Assembly (NCBI GenBank): GCA_013115135.1
Contig: JABANP010000151.1
Location: forward strand, 1-64,000
Source of the DNA: Perkinsus olseni
Lineage: Eukaryota > Perkinsozoa > Perkinsida > Perkinsidae
Direction: 5' to 3'
DNA length: 64,000 nucleotides
This document shows, in pieces, positions 40,546 to 52,000 of this stretch; position 1 is the first letter of the stretch; each line of letters starts with the position of its first letter. The notes beneath the pieces were generated by a model that was given only the letters and a program-made list of their open reading frames with translations, did no database searches and was not told the DNA's origin. The translations under genes were made by a program, and so were the position numbers.

Positions 40546-41445
40546 ATGAATGCCAAGTCTCAACCACCAACTTTGTTTGAAGTTCTAGGCGTCCCTCCAT
40601 CAGCTAACAAGCAGCGTATCAGGAGAGCGTACCTCGATCTGTCTCTGAGATTCCACCCGAACTCCATTGGCGCCGAGTCCGATGATACTCGTCAAGCCGC
40701 CGAAGAATTCTTCAAAACCATCAAAGATGCCTATGACATCCTCTCAGATTCCCACCTGCATTCTTGCTATCTGGAGAATATGCGCTTTGGCTCAAGCGCA
40801 GCACTTGTTGCTGTTGAGCGAGCTCGACAAGGGCGAGCTGTCAACAAGCGAGTGGATGCCCTGCAGTTCTACGCGGACGCTCTCAATTTATTCCCTAATC
40901 TTACTCAAGGCTCCGACCCGCTTGCTGGAGACTTACCTACCGGCAAGGCAACGGAAACGCATGGTCCTAATTTAACGAGAGGATTATTTGCTCACCCCTA
41001 TGCTCGACCTCAAGTCCCCCCTAGCACCTCTTCGCGCTCACCACAGTATCCACTGCGGCCACCCATGCAACAGCCGGGTCAGCAGAAGCAAATGCAAGGC
41101 GAGCTCCTGCTCGGCGTCACGCTCTCATCTACCGGTTTCTATGTCTACGTATACCTGGGACCTGGCCAGTTTGTGAGGGGACCGGATCGTCCTACACTGT
41201 TCTTGGCAGTGAGCGACGGTGCACGGTTGGTCCGGGGCATGGAGAACCACAAGATCTACGAAGTGCTCGCTGTACTTTTGGAGGAGGCCCGCCAACCATG
41301 GGCCGTCCAAACTCAAGGGTTCGGCTCGATGGTCCCTGAGCGGGCAACACCGGGCATTTTCCGGGAAGGTGAAACTTTCGCCAGGCACCTTCCGCCCGGT
41401 GGCCTTGTTCCAGGAGAAGCCTCTACAAACATCGCTTCCCACTAA
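40546..41445 (+). CDS. J-domain protein with HPN in place of HPD
   Basis: J domains stimulate Hsp70 ATPase. An uninterrupted frame of 299 residues begins MNAKSQPPTLFEVLGVPPSA. It continues RIRRAYLDLSLRFHPNS and FFKTIKDAYDILSDSHL, helices I to III of a J domain. The invariant HPD loop reads HPN, a change that normally abolishes Hsp70 stimulation, so this may be a J-like protein. A Pro/Gln-rich linker follows (RPPMQQPGQQKQMQG). The C-terminal half has GELLLGVTLSSTGFYVYVYLG and KIYEVLAVLLEEA, which I do not recognise. It lies 105 bases after the cap methyltransferase stop, on the same strand. Confidence 0.85.
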   Translation: MNAKSQPPTLFEVLGVPPSANKQRIRRAYLDLSLRFHPNSIGAESDDTRQAAEEFFKTIKDAYDILSDSHLHSCYLENMRFGSSAALVAVERARQGRAVNKRVDALQFYADALNLFPNLTQGSDPLAGDLPTGKATETHGPNLTRGLFAHPYARPQVPPSTSSRSPQYPLRPPMQQPGQQKQMQGELLLGVTLSSTGFYVYVYLGPGQFVRGPDRPTLFLAVSDGARLVRGMENHKIYEVLAVLLEEARQPWAVQTQGFGSMVPERATPGIFREGETFARHLPPGGLVPGEASTNIASH

Positions 41446-41476
41446 CACGACCCCGAGCTCGTGGAATCAGGCTGCA

Positions 41477-42578
41477 ATGAATGCTGGCCGCCATGCAGCG
41501 TATCCGTCAACAGGAGGGGTGAGCTGGGTTTATGGGCTTTGTCGCAAGCCAGCTACCATCGGTCATTACTTTCAGGTGAACAGTACTCATCCCATGCCCC
41601 TGAACCTACAGATGGGAAGTCTTCCGAATTGCCCTCCGTCGACAGGCTATGGCTACAATACGAACGGTGGCTCTGGATCCCTCCCGAGAGTGCCTCCGCT
41701 GTGGGAGACGTTGAGCGTTAAGGAGCTCATTGAGATGCATGGGAAGTGAGTGCAGTGCTCGAGCTTACCGTCCGAGCTCACCCCCGTAATTCAGGGCTGT
41801 GTGGGAGTTCTTCCCATTGGAGGCTCGACGGAAATTCTTCAACTTTGCAATGAGGTTCTACATCCCCAGAGAGCGGCCCCATGCAGCACAGCCGCGCTCA
41901 CCACCCGAGTTCAGAGGGCTGCCTCATCACGTCTTTGACGCCTACGTAGTCATGTTCTTCCGTTACCTTAAAGTAGGTCAATCGACATCGGGAGAGCCCG
42001 GTGCGGCACGGGGAATAATTTTTCGTCAGATTGTTAACGACATCGAAACCAACATCGCTCAGAGTGAGGGCGGCCTTGAGAGATTCCCCACACACTTTCC
42101 TGATGGCACCGCCATCGACGACTACCTCATGGGGGAAGGCATGAATTTTATGCGGCGGTATGGCCAACTCTATCTGATCAGACTCACTATCGAGAGATTA
42201 AGGTGCCGTTCTCTCTGGCTGCCTGTTGTGTGTGTGATCATTGTTGCTGTTCTTAGCACGAGCGACCCCACGTATCTGGCTAGCGTGTCCCAGAGGATAA
42301 CAGCGCAGACCCGTCGTACCCCGCCAATTTGGAAGGAGGATCCGACGTGGACTTGGACGGAAACTGACGACTTGAAGTTGCTCTGCTCGCTTGAGGAGAA
42401 CGGCTTGGGCGAGCTCGTGGAGAGCTCCGCTCTCGTGGCAGGGGACTCGCTACGTTGGCCCCCATCCAGCATTGAGAACCCGAAATTTCAATCATTCATT
42501 TATGCTCGCTTACAGTGGCTTATGAACGGCTTAGTTGGCGTCAGCAGGGTTGCTAGAGGAGCGGTGAATCGTACGTAA
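41477..42578 (+). CDS. Unknown protein, Gly/Asn-rich N terminus and helical C-terminal part
   Basis: Exon 1 (41,477-41,518, MNAGRHAAYPSTGG), exon 2 (from 41,576) and exon 3 (from about 41,795) join in phase. Exon 2 is Gly/Pro/Asn-rich and ends VPPLWETLSVKELIEMHG. Exon 3 gives AVWEFFPLEARRKFFNFAMR, FDAYVVMFFRYLKVG, IVNDIETNIAQSEGGLERFP and YLMGEGMNFMRRYGQLYLIR. The stretch 42,203-42,256 is either a 54-base intron or an in-frame hydrophobic segment. After it come TRRTPPIWKEDPTWTWTET and LKLLCSLEENGLGELVESSA before TAA at 42,578. I recognise no family. It converges on the dynein gene. Confidence 0.6.
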
Positions 42579-43000
42579 CATTATCATATATTATTCTGGA
42601 TTATCCTCGTTTGCGGTATCCTGTGTTGAGTTGTAGTCTTTGCCATGCCGACATTACTACGAGTGCCTCTGTACACAGCAGCGGAGGTTTCAAGTTGATT
42701 GGTTCGACAACTCGAATTGCGTCGTGTCTACTCTGCCTACTCGTGAAAAAAGGGCGATTGCCAGTCTGCTTGAACCTCCGTATTCTCGTTTATACTAGTT
42801 CACCACGACCAAATCATCTCGTAACGTGCGCTGCGTCGCTCATGTACAGCATTCATGCGTCTTACGGCGTAAGGGATCAAACTAACTCGTTTCGGCCGCG
42901 CGATTCGAGATGAACAGCAGATAACATCAACTACTCGAAACACGACGTCTTTTGTTATAGTTCAACACCGCATTTCACTTCCAACTCCCTCATGAACACA
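42579..43000. other. Convergent intergenic region
   Basis: This lies between the stop of the plus-strand unknown gene and the stop of the minus-strand dynein gene. I see no coding frame, repeat or obvious shared terminator. Confidence 0.6.
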
Positions 43001-46000
43001 TTAATCATCAATTTGAGTCAACATGGCTACACCGCGCTTGACCCAGAAAGTCTCGTCGTGTTCCGGCGCGATCGGGAGGAAGATCATCATCACATGGTTT
43101 GTCGAGTGACCCGAGGTCGAAAGCGTACCTAACCGAGCATTTCAGTGAGCTTCCGCAGGGTGCGAAGCCATCTGAGCGTCAATTGACATCTCGCTGCTTC
43201 CCTCACCTCTTCTCTCGCTCGTCTTATACACCGGGCAGGTGTATATCCGCCCGTAGTTCGTCTCGTCCTTGTCCATCTCGACCGGCTTCAGCCAAATATA
43301 TGGAACTTCAGAGAACAACACCTTAGGGAACGAGTCGGCGATCACCATGGTATCATCATCCCATCTGAAAGAGCCACTGCGCTGACTCAGTGTGCCATCG
43401 AGACCACTCACCTTGCTCCATCCATGAAAAGCCCTCGGATGATGCAGCCTCTTTCGGGCTCCTCCGGCGCCGTGATGTCTGCTTTGAGAACTTCCATATT
43501 CCAAATACATCGGTCGATAGCGATCTTATCCTTCCGCGCAAAATTCTGCAATACTCCAGTCAAGAATGCTTGCTGGAAGAAGAAGCCCGAAAACCAGAAC
43601 ACCGTAGGAGCGTCCATCTTTATCCAATCCTCGAAGAACTGCAGACGCTGTAGGAAGTCGGCAACGTAACTGCCTAGCGGCTTCAGGCTAGGATAGGAGA
43701 CCTTCGCCCACACCGATGGGACTTTGTTGCTGAGCAAACCTTCGGCCACCTCCTCGAGATCGGGGCTGAAGACGACCTGACCCTTCACTGCCTTCTGTAA
43801 GTTGACCAAAGTATCTCTTAGTCGGGTGAGGAGTTTATTGCATTTCAGAAGCTCCTGCACGAGAACAGTGTTCAAGCACTGGTCGTAGCGCACCGGATAC
43901 GCCCTCTGAACCGCCTCGACGTCGAAGTTCTTAGGCAGCGTTGCGACAATCTCAGCGGCCTTCTCGCCGTAAATTTCCTCAGGACTTTGTTCCTTCTCGC
44001 CCTCCTCAGCATCTCCCACCACCCGTCTTGGGCATCAGCATCACCGCTGTTTTCAATATCTCCATCCCTTCATTGATAGCCGCAGTGAGGTTTGCGTTGT
44101 TGTGCAACCAGAAGACTTCTGGCGTCTGGTTGATCGGAAGGCCTCTTATGTATTCCATATACGAGGAAAGTGTTCCCTCTTTAGGAGCGAAGTAGATGCC
44201 GCTCACGCTGAACTTGTAGTCATCCTTCAGAATCCTTTCAGTGTAGTAATCGGTCAAAATGTGAACGATTGCGCGACGGTCCTGCGCGTCCGTGACCCTG
44301 CCGCCGTAGTTTGCCTCGGCAACCATGTAACTCAGAGCCTTCCACGGGATACCCTCAAACTCATCCAAGAAATTTTTGAGCTGCTGACGGGAGATGTCGC
44401 GATCGGGCTCGGAAAATTGGTAAGGAATGTTCCATCCCAACGGACCGAACTGCCTCCGCTCCAGAATGACGGCGTGGAAGAAGCAGAGACCGAAAAGGAG
44501 TTTCTTGAAGGCATGCGGTTTGCTGCAACTTTCGAACCATTCTTCCTCCATACCTACAACCAGCGACTTTGAAATCGTCGGACAGCGGTCACGATCCTAC
44601 CCATGTAAGCTCGCACTAGACTGTTCTTCAACCCCTTTGGCGGTTCTAGCGTCATCTTGATGCCGTTCTGCAGGACCGAAATCGGGAAGGCGGGACTCGG
44701 CATAGCGGTGAGCCAAAGACGGAATTCCGGGTTAATTTCATCTTCTCGGAAGTCCTCAACAACCTATAAGATCAGCCAGCGCGTGGAGTACAATGACAAA
44801 GATTGTAGTTAACCGCCTTGCCTTCTCCAACACAGGCATCCAGCTGACAGCCAAATGGCAGTTCTGCAGCAACACCCATTTGCCGTGCTTCGTTCCTTCT
44901 TCAAGAGCCGCCATCGCCTTGGGACCTAGCAGGGAGCTTCTACTACACCAAACCAACATGGATCGATCGGAGGAGATTATTATTGTGAACTATAGACTGA
45001 TCTACGCTAACCACAGGCTAGTAGCGGAACGCCATCAAGCCACCTTGCCGTTAATTACCCTGCCCTTGGCCCAAACTGATCGCGGAGATGTTTGCCAGCA
45101 TATCCTTGCCCTCGGCCAACTTGATGATGTCGGCCATCGGGTCACTGCCACTGGATAAGACGAACACCAGTGGTATTGATGATTTGGAGTCGTTGTAGCA
45201 GGCCTCAAGGTCGAATGGTGGAGGTTCCAGGAAGAAATTGCCTGAGCCGAAAAATAACCAGTTGACGTCACGAGTACCACCCCGCCATGGTAACAGGTGT
45301 CTCCCGAATTCTCTCAAATGCCAGTCACGAGCCCTCACCAAGTTTCTTCTCCACGATCTCCTGTATCGCAGGCACCAGTGCGTCCGCTCGAATCGCCAGC
45401 AGCACCAAAGCCTTCTCCAACGGGGTACACTTCTTGTCGAAACTATTCGGCCATTCCATATCGCGAGGATTATCCGAATCGAATATCGCCTGAGCGTCGA
45501 ATGCACTGCACAATCGGGGACAGCTAACGTCCCTCACCTTCCACCCCTCGAGCTGGGACTTGAAGACCTCGTGGAAGTCTTGGAAGGTCTCTCCGAGCTT
45601 AGACAACTCCAGCACTCTCCCCCAGGAAATATCTGGGAAGCGTGTCACAGCGGAGCACGCACAAGCTGGGCTTTGCCGTACCGGTCAGCCAAGCAGTATC
45701 TGCAGGCTTCCCTTCGGAGGGAGCACCGCCGCCTCCTCCACCCGTGAGGAAGAGGCGCATCTGCTTGAAGTTGAGCTCCTTATCAACTTCTTGCATCTTG
45801 AATGCGAGTTGCATCGAGTACAGCAGCCGATGGGCTTCGAACAGAGACCGGCACACCATAACGTACAGCAGCCGAATGGTGGAGCTGAAAAGAGAAGGAT
45901 CAAATCGGAGACAAAATCGCTCGCGCGCTAGCATGTACTGTCGGGTTGCGGCCAGCAGAGCTGCCAGCTAGCTTTTATCGTGGTGCCGGTGGTCGGTCTT

Positions 46001-49000
46001 ACCTCGCCAGATTTGCCATTCGTTCAGAGGCGAATTGGCCTTCTCGGCCTGGTCGATCGACATTATGAAGATCATGATGAACCAGTCGAGCGAGTACTGA
46101 TACATAGGGTCCACGATACAGAGGTCAGAGACGACGAAGAACAGCGAAGCAGACCTGAGAAGACACTGGAGATCAGCACCACAAGAGCGGTGACAAGCAT
46201 GGCAATTGGGGAACATAAATTCAAACTTTTCGACTCTGTCAAGCTATCAGTGATAATAACCTTAACCACGGCCGAAGGATGAATCCAGGCCAGGCGGGCC
46301 TCGGTTGGAATCGACCACTATCTCACATTCTGATTCATTCTAGCCCGAAACCCGACAACAACCGCGAACCTCACCTCAACGCCAAGGGCCGATACGACTG
46401 CCTCGTCTCCTGAATCTGTGCCGCGGTTCTCTCCTGCTGTTGCACTTGCTCCTCGATCTTCTGACTGGCAATCTTCGAGTTGGAGAGTGTCTCGATGAGC
46501 TCCTCATCATCCAAGATGTTACCTATGGCGGAGCGATGCATAATAAACTTCCACCCAACTTAGCTTACCAGTAGCGCTAGAGAGTAACGCCAAAATGCGG
46601 TCTTCTATCTCCTTAAGTTGTGCTTTCGACTGAGCGCTCTCCACGACCAGACTCACACGCTTCGCCTCAATGTCCGGCTCCTCTTTGGCAACCACGATAC
46701 CTTGCACGGCAATGAAATAGTGTGCAATTAGAGAACATCTCAGAGAGCCAAAATCTCCGAGCAGCGCCAATAGCCCAATCGCGCAAACTGATGAACTAAC
46801 TTGTCAGCGAGAAACTGGGTGGATGTAGACGAGTACGCACGCATAAGTTATGCGTATGCGGCATAACGTCCAACGCGCCAATCTCTCTCACCGAGCATTT
46901 GGTCCTGTAAACCGTCCACTGTCGCCATGAAATTGAGGATCGTGACCGAGACGCAGATTTCGGGCGCGTAATGAGGATTTGGCAGCTTCGTCGTGAAGTA
47001 CAGACGGAAGTCCTTTGACCACTCTATCGTGCTGTCACCCAGGCGAATCATCTCGAGGTTGCCCTGACCAAGAAAGTTTTCGTGGCGCAGTGACATGATC
47101 GGAACGAACCTGTTTGAACGTGGCTTTCTGCAGCAGGGGGTCCAGCATAGGGTCCAAAGTCTCCGCGATGTTCTCGATCAATACCGGATTCCCGAATTGA
47201 ATTGCATTCTCGAGCTCCCTGGCGTAGTTCTTCGACAACCGTAAGACCTGAAATAATCGTTCAAACAACCACTGATTTGTCGACCTCTCGCCTGCAAATT
47301 TTTCTCCATATTTTTGATCCATTTGTTGGCTTGTTGCTGAGGATCTATCATTAACGGCCATCGGCGTGAGTTGCTCATGATGATGGCGTTATCAATCGAG
47401 AGAGCATCATTCGGGAGCTTATCAATGACCCTGAGAAATGGGCAATGTGCAACACACGCTAGTCGCCCACACAACCGCTTCGGAGCTCTAGTAGCGCCTT
47501 AACAATTGTGAACTCTGTCGACCCACCATTGCCGGATCTTAACCGCATCTCCGATGCAGGTCTGCAGATTGAATTGAGCACTTGCGGGAATCTTGAGCTC
47601 TTGCAATTTCCCCAACCATTTGTCCATCACATCCGACCGATAGGAAGCCGTGAACACGCCTGAGCGGGTACTCTTGAAGGAGGATATCCGAGCATCGGTT
47701 GGCTTACCAAGGTAGGCGATGATACCGCTCGCAATTAGGATGTCTCCGGACAAGTTGTTGTAGTCAGTTCCGAGTCTGTTGGAGGCGGCCGTCCATCTGG
47801 ACTTCTCTCCGCCAAGACCAGTGATCAGTTTCTCGGCTCTGCGGACGGATTTGGATGGACATCACAGAGACTCGGGTAACGACTCGAGCGATGGATAGGT
47901 GAGACAGACCGTCGACCGTATCGGACATCGTTCAGGGCAACGCGAACAAGAGCGAACGATCTGTCAGCCAATTCCAAGCCACCTTTTTCATCGCCGGCGG
48001 ACATAACGAACAGAACCCGTTACCTGATAAGTTTCGCAGCGCAGTCGTCCCTCTGCTTCTGCAGCTCCTCCATGTACTCTTTCGCATTATTCAAGTCCGA
48101 CACCAACTTGTCAACCAATGCGATAACTTCGGCAAGCTCCGCTTCTTTCTCGGCCAACTTCGCCTTGGCCGCTGCTGCCTTTCCTTCCGCCTCGGCCAAT
48201 GCTGCCCTCTTAGGCCCCACTTCCTTGGCGACTTTATCATACACGACCATCGCTCGAGCCCATTTGCAGATACCCATCGCTGCGATGGAGGCTTTCTTGA
48301 TCACCTCAGGCTCGAAGTTAGGATCGTCATAAAGCGGTTTGACCTGAACGACCGGTTCACCCTCACCTACCACGTTCACGCACAACCGAGGCATGGGCGA
48401 AGAACGAGGGAGTCGCTCACCTTTTTCATGGCATCTTCAGAAATATTATCTTTATCAAAGTTGATGAGCCTATCGAGTAGCCTTGGGTCGCCGAGCAACT
48501 CCTTCTTGGCCGGTTCCCAGAAGTCATCTACCTTCCCTTTACCGTCGGGTGCTGGCACTTTGTTGGGTTTCACGCCAAAGAAGTAGCACAAGGCTTGGGC
48601 CACCAATACAACTCCGCCTGAAGGGAAAGCGAGCAGTGAGACGATTAAGAGCTGAAACTCGGCACTCGAGTTCAGACACCCCGCCCAATAGATTCGGCGA
48701 AAATCTGATCCCCCCTCAGTCCGAATAAGTCGCTTGAAACGGGGACGAGACTCACCTGGCGGAGTCTTCATCGCCTTCACTTCAGTAATATCTCCTTTAC
48801 TGAGCTTGCTAAGAGCATCCACCGCCGCGTCCAACGCTGGCATCGCCGCGGCCAGGTCCTTCTGGCAGTCGGCTGCGATTTCCTCAGCGGCACTCGCCTG
48901 TTCGTTAGCCGCAGCCGCCTCAGCATCGACAAGTTTCTGTTTCTCTGCCGCCTCGCCCTGCTGTTTCTCCACCAGTATCATCATCTCACTGGTCTCCTTG

Positions 49001-52000
49001 GCTGCCTTCTCAAGGTTGGGCTGTAGGTCTTCCAGCTCCTTCTGCATCGTCGCGACCTGGCTGGCAGTGTCCGCTAGTTTTTCTAGACCAACGTCGTATC
49101 GCCATTTCGCTTGAGAGACCACATGCCGCTGCTGCTTGAGCATTTGTATGAAGGAGTTGATAAGCTCCAGATAGGAGGTTGGCGTTACGTAGTAGTGCCT
49201 GAGCAACGGAGGAGAGCTCTAGCGAGTCTTATCCCATATCACGAGGTATGCACGACTATCAGTAGGCGGTCAGCACGTGTCGTTGAAAATGGATGGGTCA
49301 AGCCTTTACAGGTCCGACCGGTCTCGTTCTCTTCACCATTGTGACCATTGACGAATTCGATGGGGGATGATACATCGAGTGAGCTTCGCCAATGGACTCA
49401 ACGGCAGAGCGACATGATATCGTCGGTGTTCGAAGTCTGCGCGGAGATTAGGCCCTTTTCTCGAATTTCGATGCCTCTATGACGGGAGCAGTACGAGTGA
49501 GCGGCATCACCGGAAGTCAATAACCCACCCATAGCAGCTTACCTCCTGAGCTCCGACAGGAAGCGTTCTGTAAGCGTCGAGACGGACGTCTGCATGTCAA
49601 CCATGATCTTAACCACGCCATTGAGCACGTTCTCGGGCATTTCTTGCGTCTTCAAAAACTGCATCGCCACAGCTGTGAGAGCATCCGGTGGCCACTCCAT
49701 GAACCTGGACGGACGTCCTCAAGACGGGAACACTGCGAACTCACAGAGCTCGACAAGAGGGGCCAGCGGAGTTGGCATGGGACAGCACAGCGCCAAATAC
49801 TTACCAGTCGATTGTACAGCAGTTGACAAGGCTGGGGAACATCCGTAAGCGTTTGCGGAACTTGTCACCGATCGGACTCATAGCCAGGACGATGTGCAAA
49901 TTCTTACGGCAGTTCTCGACGTACCTGAGACCAGCCGTGTTGAGACAAATGCCAGGGTAGTGGACGAGAAATGCCGAGAATCCGACTGGCGTTGCTCCTG
50001 GTTCACATGTGTCACGAATGACTATTTATCATCTAGAAGGCACACCTCGCTAACGCTTTTTGTGTCGGCCGATGGAAAAACAGCGACTGTCACGGACGAC
50101 ATACCCTTACCAGGCGAAAACCTCGTTCGGCCCAGTTTTGCCATCCGCACTCGCCATTTTACTGCACTTCTCGAGAATGTCCATACGATCCTCATTGGCG
50201 TACAAGTTCGGTACTTCGCCAGTGTTAAGCATGCTGCTGACGTCCTCCAGGAAGTTCTCGTTGGCGATTTGGGTGTCCGGGGAATAGGAAAACACCATAT
50301 TCTTGTCGTCGCACCCCGCGGACATCAGTAGCTTTCTCATATCATCTCGCCATTCCGTCATGCCGTAGGACTTCGATATTTGCACTTGGAACAGCGTGAA
50401 GTCCGCAACGAACGCCGCCAATGTTGCTGTGCTCTTTCCGGCCACTTCCACCTACCCCGACACACAGAGCGTTCCCGAGCGGCAACTTGAGGACCTGAGA
50501 AAAATATATGCGTTCTTTTCAGAGTTGCGAGAGAGGAGCAGCGGCCGAGATACAGCGATGAACGAGAGAATTTCGTGGCGCGCGACGCTCTTTCTCACCC
50601 GCACGACACGGCAGATGTGTTGTATGAAAGCGGTGAAGAGGACCAAGTCCATTCGAATCTTCGACACGGCGTTGAAGTCTTCCAAACAAGTGTCCATTTT
50701 CTCCTGCAATTTCTGATGGTCTTGGACTTCCATGTAGCTGGTCGACTTCGGATCGACGAAGCTTGCAAACACGATGGGCTCCTGCTTCACGACTTGGTCG
50801 TATTGCTTCTTGAAGTGCCGATCGAGCAGCCTCTTGATCAGGAAGAAGAACCAGTTGCGATCGGGTTTGTTCACCAGACGGTCCTCGAAGACTCTCTGGC
50901 ACTCATGCATCCAGCACTTAGCCAAATCGTCGACCTGAAAAGACAATCTTCATAACCACCCAACGACATCGCCACTACCTTAGGAAGACTTTCCCTTGTG
51001 CATTGGCATATCCCCTGGAAAACTTTGCTGAGATCTCTCAGATTGAAAGTATAATGAGACTTCGCCGGAGTTGGCAGCATTTCCGCAGACATAGTGTTAT
51101 ACACCTCGATAGTCGCAGCCACCACGGTAGCCCGCATTTCCAGCCACTTCTCGCGGCATTACGGCCGAGGAACTTCTGAACCATCGTTGTGAAGATTCTT
51201 GCAAGCGATTCGTCGTCGAACGGCGTAACAAATATCAAGTTGAACTGCCTCGAGTATCGGTCGGTAATATCGTTCTTCCCTCCGCCGGGCGGTCCCATGG
51301 CCGCCAGGTACTGCATATCGACGAACTGGCGGAACTCCCAGGTTTTTCCGATCGTACCAGCCGCTCATCGTTAGACCCTGTCTGAGAATCTCTATCGGCG
51401 GTTGAGCTCCGTAAGTCTCCTTCGCCGGCATGTTTACATCGTCGACGAAGACAAGCATCTTCTTTTGTTGATGGGGGGACCGAACACGCCCTTACGGCGC
51501 TTATCTAATTTACCATCGATAATATCCTGTGTTTGATTGGCGGTCGTCTGGGCAGAGAACGCGAACGAGATGGTTGCATATTTCTCTTTGTCGAATCCGT
51601 TCAGAAGCATCCCCGCGATGGACACGGTCTTCCCAGTTCCCGTCACGCCGGACATCAGCACGTGTTTGCCCTTCTCTATCAGCGTCCTAATCAGGAACTG
51701 ATTCCGCACCGTGTCGCTGGTCGGTACGATAATGGAGTGGAATTGTGCGTCTTTCGGTATATCGAAATTGGCAATTTTCTCTGTCCATGGCTTCCACCTC
51801 CCATTATCGGCCGAATCTATGAAGTAGTCGTGCAAGAGACCCTTGCTAGGCAGCTGCGTCGGAGGCTGCCCGCTTGCGAGTTCCGTCGGCGCCCATTCTG
51901 CCACGAACTCTTGCTTTCTTGATGAAGTCCTTCTTATTCTCGAACATAGCCCGAATGACGGACTCCACAAAGACTCTGCCGTCCTGGTCGGTACAGGCCC

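Noticed and set aside
40787..40796. Spliced-leader-like TTGGCTCAAG
   Set aside because: It lies inside the J-protein coding exon and matches only ten bases; likely coincidence.
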